From NCBI RefSeq assembly GCF_002944315.1, contig NZ_CP024311.1:2828501-2892500 (forward strand): a DNA stretch of 64,000 bases, read 5' to 3'. The translations under genes and the position numbers were made by a program. The notes beneath the pieces are model-generated. The model was not told the origin of the DNA and did no database searches. It was given only the letters and a program-made list of their open reading frames with translations. Shown one piece after another: positions 1 through 7,139 of this stretch. This DNA comes from Rhizobium sp. NXC24. GTDB taxonomy: Bacteria; Pseudomonadota; Alphaproteobacteria; Rhizobiales; Rhizobiaceae. How positions within the stretch are numbered: the stretch's first letter is position 1; each line of letters begins with the position of its first letter.

Positions 1-886
1 GTACGCCGATGGCGAGATGCTGGCGGCACGCGCGGCGGAGGAATTCGGCATTCCCTTCACGCTCTCGACCATGAGCATCTGCTCGATCGAGGACATCGCT
101 TCGGTGACGAAGCAGCCCTTCTGGTTCCAGCTCTACGTGATGAAGGACCGCGATTTCGTCCTGAACCTGATCCATCGCGCCAAGGTGGCGAAATGCTCGG
201 CGCTGGTGCTGACCGCCGACCTGCAGATCCTCGGCCAGCGCCATAACGACATTCGTAACGGGCTTTCGGTGCCGCCGAAAATGACGGCAAAGAACATCTG
301 GCAGATGGCGATGCGACCGGGCTGGTGCATGGGCATGCTGAAGACCAAGCGCCATTTCTTCGGCAATATCATCGGTCATGCCAAGGATATTTCCGACATG
401 ACGACGCTGTCGCACTGGACCCATTCGCAGTTCGATCCCAAGCTCTCCTGGAGCGATGTCGCCTGGATCAAGGAGCAATGGGGCGGCCCGCTGATCATCA
501 AGGGCATTCTCGACGTCGAGGACGCGAAGGCGGCCATCGACACCGGCGCCGACGCCATCATCGTCTCCAACCATGGCGGCCGGCAGCTCGACGGCGCCCA
601 CTCCTCCATCAGCATGCTGCCGCGGATCGTCGATGCCGTCGGCGACAAGATCGAGGTGCATATGGATGGCGGCATCCGCTCCGGCCAGGACGTGCTCAAG
701 GCCATCGCGCTCGGCGCCAAGGGCACCTACATCGGCCGTCCCTTCCTTTATGGCCTCGGCGCCATGGGCAAGGAGGGCGTGACGCTTGCGCTTGAGATCA
801 TCCGCAAAGAGCTGGATATTTCCATGGCGCTCTGCGGCAGGCGGGATATCAAAGCCGTGGATCGGTCGATCCTGGCCGATCTCTAG
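1..886 (+). CDS. lldD: L-lactate dehydrogenase (FMN-dependent), 3' part
   Basis: The frame is open from the left edge, so the start lies outside the window. The visible 295 or so residues match the FMN-dependent alpha-hydroxy-acid oxidase family, which oxidises L-lactate to pyruvate at the inner membrane face. Visible signatures are FTLSTMS near the start, WFQLYVM, LTADLQ, the substrate/FMN motif SNHGGRQLDG and the phosphate-binding stretch DGGIRSGQDVLKA followed by GRPFLYGL. The missing part should hold the N-terminal quarter of the usual 380-residue protein. Its stop codon overlaps the stop of the convergent phosphoesterase gene on the palindrome CTAG. The family is clear; lactate rather than another 2-hydroxy acid is inferred from overall similarity. 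Confidence 0.9.
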   Translation, partial: YADGEMLAARAAEEFGIPFTLSTMSICSIEDIASVTKQPFWFQLYVMKDRDFVLNLIHRAKVAKCSALVLTADLQILGQRHNDIRNGLSVPPKMTAKNIWQMAMRPGWCMGMLKTKRHFFGNIIGHAKDISDMTTLSHWTHSQFDPKLSWSDVAWIKEQWGGPLIIKGILDVEDAKAAIDTGADAIIVSNHGGRQLDGAHSSISMLPRIVDAVGDKIEVHMDGGIRSGQDVLKAIALGAKGTYIGRPFLYGLGAMGKEGVTLALEIIRKELDISMALCGRRDIKAVDRSILADL

Positions 887-1623
887 CGCAACCAGCCGGT
901 CGCCAGGCCACTCGCCCATTCCGCGCGGCCATTCTGCGCCGCCAGCTTCGCCATCGCCATGTGATCATAGGCGACCTGCCGGAAGACAGGCAGCCAATGA
1001 TCGCCTGTCCTTTCCAGAATGACGTAGGAGGCGAAGGGGTGGCCGGCTTCTACCTTATGAAAATAGGGCAGATCGTCGTCATAGGCGGGGCAGCCGACGC
1101 TGCCTGGATTAACGATCAGGCGGCCATCGGAAAGCCTGACGACACGCGGAATGTGGGTATGCCCGCACAGGATCAGCTGAAAATCGATGCCGGCAGCCAG
1201 TGCCTCGATTTCTTCGAGCGGCTTCAAATAGACGTTGCCGTCCGCCGAGACCGATTCCAGCCAGTAGACGTTATCGTCCGCTGGGGTCGCGTGGCAAAGA
1301 TACACCGCGTCTTGATAGACGGCGCTAAAGGGCAAACCGCGCAGCCAATTGAGATGATGCTCGCTCAGTTCCGAATGCGCGGCCCGGTCAGACACATGCA
1401 TCGCCTCCGGCGCCTGGTCGATCAGGTACCGATCGTGATTGCCACGCACCGTCACCGCATTCAGTTCCAGCAGCATATCGGCCGTCTTACCAGCCGTCAG
1501 TGGCCCGCTGAAGCAATCGCCCAGATTGACGATCTCAGTAATGCCCTGCTTCCAGATATCCTCAAGCACCGCTTCAAGCGCCAGATGATTGCCGTGAATG
1601 TCCGCGATGGCAGCAAAACGCAA
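883..1623 (-). CDS. Calcineurin-like metallophosphoesterase
   Basis: A 246-residue metallophosphoesterase of the YfcE/MJ0936 type. The metal-binding motifs appear in order: ADIHGN at residues 7-12, GDCFSGP near 36, GNHD near 82, and CGHTHIP near 153 close to the C-terminus. Such proteins hydrolyse phosphodiesters with two bound metal ions; the substrate cannot be told from sequence. The start is a TTG at 1621-1623, preceded by GGGAG inside the end of uraH. The gene follows uraH by 3 bases and is the last gene of the leftward purine-degradation run, which suggests co-transcription but gives no proven link to purine metabolism. Confidence 0.85.
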   Translation of the reverse strand: MRFAAIADIHGNHLALEAVLEDIWKQGITEIVNLGDCFSGPLTAGKTADMLLELNAVTVRGNHDRYLIDQAPEAMHVSDRAAHSELSEHHLNWLRGLPFSAVYQDAVYLCHATPADDNVYWLESVSADGNVYLKPLEEIEALAAGIDFQLILCGHTHIPRVVRLSDGRLIVNPGSVGCPAYDDDLPYFHKVEAGHPFASYVILERTGDHWLPVFRQVAYDHMAMAKLAAQNGRAEWASGLATGWLR

Positions 1624-1626
1624 GTC

Positions 1627-1983
1627 TCAACTCCCGCGATAGGTAGAATAGCCGTAGGGCGAAATCAGCAACGGCACATGGTAATGCGCTGTCGTATCGG
1701 CGATACCGAAACGGATGGGCACGAGATCGAGGAAGGCCGGCTCCGGCAGCTTGGCGCCGCTTGCGCGAAGATAATCTCCGGCCCGGAATAGCAATTCATA
1801 GGTACCGGCGACAAAACCGTCGCCGATCAGGATGGGACCGCCATCCACGCGCCCGTCGGCATTGGTCGTAACCGTCTTCAGATGCGTGCGGGCATCGCCC
1901 TCGATCCTGAAGAGATCGATCACCAGGCCTTCGGCCGGCTTGCCGAGTGCGGTATCGAGCACATGGGTAGTCAGTCCGGTCAT
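1627..1983 (-). CDS. uraH: 5-hydroxyisourate hydrolase
   Basis: A 118-residue transthyretin-like protein that hydrolyses 5-hydroxyisourate to OHCU, the second step of urate breakdown. It begins with the family motif [12 protein letters not shown] (residues 5-16) and ends with the diagnostic C-terminal tetrapeptide YRGS. Length is typical. Its ATG overlaps the stop codon of allA as ATGA, so the two are probably translationally coupled. UraD, which acts next, is encoded in the same run; the urate oxidase itself is not in this window. Confidence 0.95.
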   Translation of the reverse strand: MTGLTTHVLDTALGKPAEGLVIDLFRIEGDARTHLKTVTTNADGRVDGGPILIGDGFVAGTYELLFRAGDYLRASGAKLPEPAFLDLVPIRFGIADTTAHYHVPLLISPYGYSTYRGS

Positions 1984-2480
1984 AGCGTCGGTGCTCCGAT
2001 GATGAAGGGCGTGTCGAAGAAATATTCTTCCAGATTGTTTCCCGGCCCATCACGATCCACGATGAGGAAATCGCTCTGCTCGCCGAGCGCCATCAGGGGA
2101 TAATGCCAGGCATTGATCCGATAGTTCACACCCTGGTCACCTCGCGCCAGAAAGACCTGCGGTCTGCCGGGCTTGCCGCCCTCATCCTGCGCGACGACGA
2201 CGAGGAATGGTCGGCCGTTGAGCGGCATGAAACTCTGGCTGCCGAAAGGATGGCGCTCCATCATCTCGATCGTAAAGGGAAAGTCTCGCGGCTGGCCGCG
2301 AAAGAGATTGAGGATAACCCGCGCCCCGTCTCCAATGGCCTCGGCGCCGGACAGTGCATGGAAGCGCTCCGTCGTGCCGCCATTGATGTATCGCATCGTT
2401 GCCGGATCGGCCTCGATCACATCGCCGAACGGCACGAATGCAGCCTTCGTCAGTGGGTGAATTTCAAGATGCTGTGTCAT
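1980..2480 (-). CDS. allA: Ureidoglycolate lyase
   Basis: A 166-residue protein of the AllA family, which splits ureidoglycolate to glyoxylate and urea at the end of the allantoin pathway. Family signatures include the N-terminal [17 protein letters not shown], the central [22 protein letters not shown] region (two adjoining segments) and the C-terminal HYPLMAL with the terminal NLEEYFFD. The frame is open further upstream, but the ATG at 2478-2480 starts exactly at the conserved N-terminus, and the upstream part overlaps the HepT-like gene and has no homology. It lies 7 bases after that gene. Confidence 0.93.
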   Translation of the reverse strand: MTQHLEIHPLTKAAFVPFGDVIEADPATMRYINGGTTERFHALSGAEAIGDGARVILNLFRGQPRDFPFTIEMMERHPFGSQSFMPLNGRPFLVVVAQDEGGKPGRPQVFLARGDQGVNYRINAWHYPLMALGEQSDFLIVDRDGPGNNLEEYFFDTPFIIGAPTL

Positions 2481-2487
2481 TCTATGA

Positions 2488-2850
2488 TCATTCGCCTTCC
2501 GCTCGCCAATGGCGAATGGAATCCAGTTGTGAGAGCGACTCCGGAAGAGATTTTTGCGCGATGTCCCACAGGGTCGCCAGCTCGATGTCGAAATAGCCCT
2601 CAGCAATTCTGTCTCTGAAGTCGCGCATTTCATGCCAAGGCAGCTCCGGATGGTCAACGACAAACTCCGGATACTCTTCCGCAATACGTGCCGCTGCCTC
2701 GCCGATCATCATGAGGTTCATGCCGACGGCCCGCTGCTTCTCGATATCACCGAAAAAGACGTCTCTATCAGTCCCTTGAAGAAACCGCCCAATTTCAGAC
2801 ATAGCCCGCTGCATGCGATTAAGGTGAGAGATCAGCCGATCCAAGCTCAT
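2488..2850 (-). CDS. HepT-like (DUF86) protein with altered active site
   Basis: A 120-residue helical protein of the HepT/DUF86 family. HepT proteins are usually the RNase-like toxin partner of a MNT nucleotidyltransferase and carry R-N-x3-H-x-Y. Here the matching stretch reads [10 protein letters not shown] (around residues 79-88), so the histidine is replaced by glutamate; the codon is GAG and was checked in the DNA. The N-terminal helix and the MIGEAAARI motif are well kept. No nucleotidyltransferase gene is next to it: upstream is uraD and downstream allA, both in the same direction with gaps of 38 and 7 bases. It may be a domesticated, non-toxic relic. Family assignment is good; function is unknown. 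Confidence 0.8.
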   Translation of the reverse strand: MSLDRLISHLNRMQRAMSEIGRFLQGTDRDVFFGDIEKQRAVGMNLMMIGEAAARIAEEYPEFVVDHPELPWHEMRDFRDRIAEGYFDIELATLWDIAQKSLPESLSQLDSIRHWRAEGE

Positions 2851-2888
2851 GTCGCGCGGCCCCTTCAGCCAGATACCAGAAGCCCTTA

Positions 2889-3386
2889 TCAGCTCTCCGG
2901 AAGCATGGATTGCAGACGCAGCAAGGCAATCTTTTCCACCTGTGCCGTTGCAGTCGCGAACTCCGCATCCCTGTCATTGTCGATCCGCGTTTCGAAGGCG
3001 GCCAGGATATCCTCCTTGCCCAGCCCCTTGACCGCGATGATGAAGGGAAAGCCGAATTTCGTCACATAGGCGGCATTGAGTTCGGTGAACCGGGCATGCT
3101 CCCCAGGGCTTAGCCGATCCAGCCCGGCGCCGGCCTGTTCCTTCCTACTATCCTCGGTCAACTCTCCGGCAATCGCCAGCCGGCCCGCCAGATCTGGATG
3201 GGCCCGCAATACGCCAAGTCGCTCCTCTTCGCTGGCTGCACGGAAGAACCGCACCAATGCGGCGTGAACGTCGCCTGAGGTCAGCGGCTCGGCAATGGCA
3301 CCCGCGTCAAAGGCCCGCTCGGCAATGAAGGGAGAGTGCTCGAAGACACCGCCGAAACGGCTCACGAAATCGTCACGCGATATCAT
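2889..3386 (-). CDS. uraD: OHCU decarboxylase
   Basis: A 165-residue protein of the 2-oxo-4-hydroxy-4-carboxy-5-ureidoimidazoline decarboxylase family, which converts OHCU to S-allantoin after UraH. The family motifs are AHPDLAGRLA (catalytic His region, near residue 62), the SPGEHARF loop and NAAYVTKFGFPFIIAVKG spread over residues 105-122. Length is as expected. The start at 3384-3386 lies one base from the puuE stop codon, so the genes are tightly packed. It functions with UraH and PuuE in this operon. Confidence 0.95.
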   Translation of the reverse strand: MISRDDFVSRFGGVFEHSPFIAERAFDAGAIAEPLTSGDVHAALVRFFRAASEEERLGVLRAHPDLAGRLAIAGELTEDSRKEQAGAGLDRLSPGEHARFTELNAAYVTKFGFPFIIAVKGLGKEDILAAFETRIDNDRDAEFATATAQVEKIALLRLQSMLPES

Positions 3387-3387
3387 C

Positions 3388-4311
3388 TCAGGGCGCGCCC
3401 GCAGGAAGGTGATGCTGGTGCCAATGGTTGGCGATCTCGATGCGCTTGGGTATCCAGACCTTGTCGTGCTTCAGCACATATTCGATGAAGCGCCTGAGCG
3501 CCGCCGCGCGACCTGGCCTGCCAACCAGGCGGCAATGCAGGCCGACCGACATCATCTTCGGGCTGCCCTGCTTGCCCTCTTCATAGAGCGTATCGAAGGC
3601 ATCCTTGAGATAGGTGAAGAACTGATCGCCGGAATTGAAGCCCTGCGGCGTGGCGAAGCGCATATCATTGGTTTCGAGCGTATAAGGTATGATCAGGAAC
3701 GGCTTACCCTGAATGCCATCGACCCAATAGGGCAGATCGTCGGCATAGGAATCCGACGAATAGAGGAAGCCTCCTTCTTCCATCACCAGCCGCAGCGTAT
3801 TGTCGGAAGGCTTACCCTGATACATGCCGTAGGGCCGCTCACCGGTCAGTTCGGTATGCAGGCGCACGGCTTCGAGGATGTGCTTGCGCTCCAGATCCTC
3901 CGAAAAATCCTTATATTCCAGCCAGCGATAGCCGTGACTCGCAATTTCCCAACCAGCTTCCTTCATGGCGGCAACCGCTTCCGGATTGCGCGCCATGGCG
4001 AGCGTCACGCCATAGACGGTGGCCTGAACCTTGAGTTCGGTGAACATGCGCCATAGCCGCCAGAAACCGGCGCGCGAACCATATTCATAGATCGATTCCA
4101 TGTTGAGACTGCGCTGGTTCGGCCATGGCGCCGCACCAACGATTTCCGACAGCAGGTTCTCCGATGCTGGATCGCCATCCAGAATGCAGCTTTCTCCACC
4201 CTCTTCGTAATTGATCACAAACTGCACCGCGACGCGGGCATCGCCCGGCCATTTTGGATCGGGCGTATGGCGGCCATAGCCGATGAGATTGCGGGGATAT
4301 GTATCGGACAT
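3388..4311 (-). CDS. puuE: Allantoinase PuuE (polysaccharide deacetylase fold)
   Basis: A 307-residue cofactor-independent allantoinase related to polysaccharide deacetylases. The start region YGRHTPDPKWPGDARVAV, the FVINYEEGGE stretch and the central YGSRAGFWRLWRMF and EIASHGYRWLEY motifs are typical of PuuE. It opens the hydantoin ring of allantoin to give allantoate. The ATG at 4309-4311 is chosen over one 12 codons upstream because GAGAAGG sits about 8 bases before it and the protein then begins at the conserved N-terminus. It lies directly upstream of uraD, in pathway order. Confidence 0.93.
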   Translation of the reverse strand: MSDTYPRNLIGYGRHTPDPKWPGDARVAVQFVINYEEGGESCILDGDPASENLLSEIVGAAPWPNQRSLNMESIYEYGSRAGFWRLWRMFTELKVQATVYGVTLAMARNPEAVAAMKEAGWEIASHGYRWLEYKDFSEDLERKHILEAVRLHTELTGERPYGMYQGKPSDNTLRLVMEEGGFLYSSDSYADDLPYWVDGIQGKPFLIIPYTLETNDMRFATPQGFNSGDQFFTYLKDAFDTLYEEGKQGSPKMMSVGLHCRLVGRPGRAAALRRFIEYVLKHDKVWIPKRIEIANHWHQHHLPAGAP

Positions 4312-4368
4312 CAAAGCACCTTCTCGAATATGCGAAGACGGTAGCATTCACGGCCGGAATGTCGAGAC

Positions 4369-4395
4369 GGAAAGTGCGAAACGCACTTTCCTTTT
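4369..4395. terminator. Strong hairpin between DUF1045 gene and puuE
   Basis: GGAAAGTGCG (4369-4378) and CGCACTTTCC (4382-4391) form a perfect 10-bp stem with loop AAA, followed on the plus strand by TTTT. In the leftward direction, in which both flanking genes are read, there is no U tract after the stem. It could reduce read-through or stabilise mRNA ends, or be a repeat-derived palindrome. Its role is uncertain. Confidence 0.45.
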
Positions 4396-4407
4396 ACCTG
4401 TAAGCGG

Positions 4408-5115
4408 TTAGGCGATCTTTCGGGCGCTAACCTTGCCCATGGGATGCAGCGAGTGCACCCGGAATGGCCCGCCTGCGCCCTCTTCCATCATCAGCGCGAT
4501 GTTCGACACCGGCACTGGCTCGGCAAGCACCGGCTCGAAGAAATCGCGCAATACGCGCTCCATCCGCGGCAGATCGGCGGGACTGACCGTGCCGGTCAAC
4601 ATCATCTGGAAGCGGAATTCGTCCATGACATGCGGATGGCCCCAGCGATGCAGATTGGCGAATTGCGCTGCCGACAGGCTGTCCGGATCGCTACGCTCGA
4701 TCTCCGCTTCCGTCAGCGGCGCGCGATAGTGGTCGAAGGCCTGGACCAGCGACGCCGCAAGGAACTGCATTTGCTGGGAGGGCTCGGACGACACCAGGCC
4801 GAACGCGCCGCCGAGGCGCGCGACTTCCATCTTCGGAATCTCGAACGGCGTCACCGTACCGGAAAAGCGCATGAGATCGCGCAGCAGCGACGCCTCCGTC
4901 ATGTCCTCGGCCAGGCGAAATGGCGCTTTCAGGATGCCGTTGAAACCGTAGCGGCGCGGCACGGCGGTGTGGAAGGCGACTTCATGAATGCCGAGCCCAC
5001 GAATGGCGGGCGGATCGACCATCTCGCCGGAATAGACATTGCGGCCGAGCCAATTTGCGGCCACGAGCGTCAGCGGATCGCTCGCAGACGGCGTGAAGCA
5101 AATGGCGTAACGCAT
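4408..5115 (-). CDS. DUF1045 (2H-phosphoesterase-like) protein, catalytic motifs lost
   Basis: A 235-residue DUF1045 protein, a family found with phosphonate and purine operons and related to 2H phosphoesterases. It starts MRYAICFTP and keeps the WLGRN and RRYGF segments. In the family as I know it, the two HxT motifs read YGFHATLK and FRFHMTLTG. Here they are YGFNGILK (near residue 57) and FRFQMMLTG (near residue 170), so all four catalytic residues are changed; the codons were checked. GGAGGAG precedes the ATG. It is the first gene of the leftward purine operon, 96 bases before puuE with a hairpin between. Family is clear; activity is doubtful. Confidence 0.82.
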   Translation of the reverse strand: MRYAICFTPSASDPLTLVAANWLGRNVYSGEMVDPPAIRGLGIHEVAFHTAVPRRYGFNGILKAPFRLAEDMTEASLLRDLMRFSGTVTPFEIPKMEVARLGGAFGLVSSEPSQQMQFLAASLVQAFDHYRAPLTEAEIERSDPDSLSAAQFANLHRWGHPHVMDEFRFQMMLTGTVSPADLPRMERVLRDFFEPVLAEPVPVSNIALMMEEGAGGPFRVHSLHPMGKVSARKIA

Positions 5116-5221
5116 AAAATCTCCTCCAGAAGGCGAAAAGCCGGCTGACCCAACCGGCGGCCGATGCGCAAGGAGATAGGTGATTTGCGTGACAGATTGA
5201 CGACCTGAACGGCCTTTATAT

Positions 5222-6406
5222 TCACGTTTTATGGGATGCTACCGTAATGTGGTTCGAAAGGGTAAAACCTTCGGGCAGCTTGAAAGAACAGGAAATTTCC
5301 AGGGCCTCGCGGACCGCCGCTTCGGCAAGACGGTGCGCCAGGCCGAAGCTGACCTTGAAACCGCCGGTCAGCGCGATGAGCCGCGGATGATCCGGATGTG
5401 CTCCCACCATAGGATCCCGATCGATCGCCTTCGGCCGCAAGCCGGCCCAGCGTTCGATCACTTCGGCACCCGCAACCGCCGGCGCCATCATCCGCGCAGC
5501 AGTTAGCAGATCGTCCAACTGACCATCCGTCGACATCGGATTGTCGAAGCGGTTCTCGCTCGTACTGCCGACCGCGACCAATCCGCCCTCATGCGGAACG
5601 ATATAGAGCCCGTCGCGGAAAATCACCGGCAGGCCGGCCTCGAAATCCGCTTTCAGCAAAGCAGCCTGTCCCTTGACCGGCTGGCCAAGGGGAGAATGAC
5701 GTCCGGGCGTCAATCCGTCCAGCATCGGAAAGGAGCGATGCCCGGCAGAAAGGATGCAGCGGCGGAAACGGATCGTGCCTTCTTGGGTCGCTGCGGTGCC
5801 GCGATCCGGATCGATGCTCTGGATTTCCAGACCTTCGGCAAGCCGAACATGTTTCGCCTTATCAAGAAAGCTGGCCAGAACCTTCAGGAAGGCTCGGGGC
5901 GCAACGCGGGCGGCAAGCGTGTCGAAAACAAATCCGCTTTCGCCGGCCGCCGGATCGATCCAGCCTTCCACCGGCGCGGCATGGAGCACATGCCAATGAA
6001 ACCTTCGTTCGCCGTGATGCCAATGCGTTTCGGCATCCTGCGAGTGGCCCAGCGCGATCTTGCGCAGATGCGGCTTCGGCAACGGGATCAACCGGCCGGA
6101 TCGACGGTATCCGGCGGAAAGCCCGGTTGCCGCTTCCAGTGCCGCAATCTCGTCCTCCAAAGATACGAGCGCATCGAACTGGAACTGCTTCTTCTCAGAC
6201 CACTTGTCCGGCATATGCGGCATCAGCGCGCCGAGCAGGCCGCCGCTTGCCCCCTGCCCCAAACGGCCGGCATCGACGAGCAGCGTCTCGACGCCTTGCC
6301 GCTCCGCATGCACCGCCGCCCAAAGGCCCATGATGCCGCCGCCGACGATCAACAGTTCGGCGGATGATTGACCGGCAAGCCCCGGAGGATTATCGGCTCT
6401 TCCCAT
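5222..6406 (-). CDS. FAD-dependent oxidoreductase (DAO family), MnmC C-half-like
   Basis: A 394-residue flavoprotein of the D-amino-acid oxidase family. The N-terminal ADP-binding motif LLIVGGGIMG is at residues 18-27, then GQGASGGLLGALMPH, and the C-terminal ERWAGLRPKAIDRDPMVG and LTGGFKVSFGLAHRLAE flavin motifs. Such DAO proteins act on secondary or tertiary amines. In E. coli the C-terminal half of MnmC is a DAO domain that demodifies cmnm5s2U in tRNA. Here the divergent neighbour encodes the MnmD half, so this may be the partner oxidase; that is inferred from context. The start codons of the two genes overlap on CATG (6404-6407), and no good ribosome site is seen. Confidence 0.8.
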   Translation of the reverse strand: MGRADNPPGLAGQSSAELLIVGGGIMGLWAAVHAERQGVETLLVDAGRLGQGASGGLLGALMPHMPDKWSEKKQFQFDALVSLEDEIAALEAATGLSAGYRRSGRLIPLPKPHLRKIALGHSQDAETHWHHGERRFHWHVLHAAPVEGWIDPAAGESGFVFDTLAARVAPRAFLKVLASFLDKAKHVRLAEGLEIQSIDPDRGTAATQEGTIRFRRCILSAGHRSFPMLDGLTPGRHSPLGQPVKGQAALLKADFEAGLPVIFRDGLYIVPHEGGLVAVGSTSENRFDNPMSTDGQLDDLLTAARMMAPAVAGAEVIERWAGLRPKAIDRDPMVGAHPDHPRLIALTGGFKVSFGLAHRLAEAAVREALEISCSFKLPEGFTLSNHITVASHKT

Positions 6407-7139
6407 GACAGATCCAGTTTCCGATCAAACGCCCGAGGCGAAGACCAATGTGGCAAGCCAGGCGCTCGAATGGCGCGACGGCGATATGCCCTATTCGACG
6501 GCTTTTGGCGACCATTTTTATTGCCAGACCGACGGCCGGCTGGAATGCGGCCATGTCTTCCTCGCCGGCAACGGCCTGCCTGCGCGCTGGAATGAGCAAA
6601 GAAACTTCCTCATCGGCGAGCTTGGCTTCGGCACCGGCCTGAATTTCTGCGAAACCTGGCGGCAATGGCGCCAGCACCGCAAACCAGATTCGGAACTTCA
6701 TTTCATGTCCTTCGAGCTCTATCCGATGCGTGCCGAGGAGATCGATCGCGCGTTATCGCACTGGCCGGAAATCGATGCTGAGCGTAAGGCGCTGGTGGCT
6801 GCCTGGCCGAAAGAACCGCGCGGCACCGTTGCGCTCGCCCTCGACACCCAAACGCGCCTTAGTGTCGTCTGCGGGTCGGCGATCGACGGCGTGCGCCGAG
6901 CGGCAACTGGCTTCGACGCTTGGTATCTCGATGGCTTTGCCCCTTCCCGAAACGCCGATATGTGGTCGCCGGAACTGATGCAGCATCTCCACGACAAGAC
7001 CGTCGCCGGCGGCACCTTCGCCACCTACGCCGCCGCCGGTTTCGTGCGTCGTAATCTGCAGGCAGCAGGCTTCTCGGTCGAGCGACGCAAGGGATTTGCG
7101 GGAAAACGCGAAATGCTCTGCGGAACCAAACAGGCTTAG
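6405..7139 (+). CDS. mnmD: tRNA (5-methylaminomethyl-2-thiouridine) methyltransferase
   Basis: A 244-residue SAM-dependent methyltransferase equal to the N-terminal half of E. coli MnmC. It methylates the nm5s2U wobble base of tRNAs. Signatures: DMPYSTAFGDHFY (residues 27-39), FLAGNGLPARW, the SAM-binding IGELGFGTGLNF (near 71-82), DAWYLDGFAPSRNADMW and the C-terminal RRKGFAGKREML. A GGAGG lies about 16 bases before the ATG, rather far. The gene's end overlaps the stop of the convergent kinase gene on TTAG. Its start overlaps the divergent oxidoreductase start, so each promoter must lie inside the other gene. Confidence 0.9.
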   Translation: MTDPVSDQTPEAKTNVASQALEWRDGDMPYSTAFGDHFYCQTDGRLECGHVFLAGNGLPARWNEQRNFLIGELGFGTGLNFCETWRQWRQHRKPDSELHFMSFELYPMRAEEIDRALSHWPEIDAERKALVAAWPKEPRGTVALALDTQTRLSVVCGSAIDGVRRAATGFDAWYLDGFAPSRNADMWSPELMQHLHDKTVAGGTFATYAAAGFVRRNLQAAGFSVERRKGFAGKREMLCGTKQA

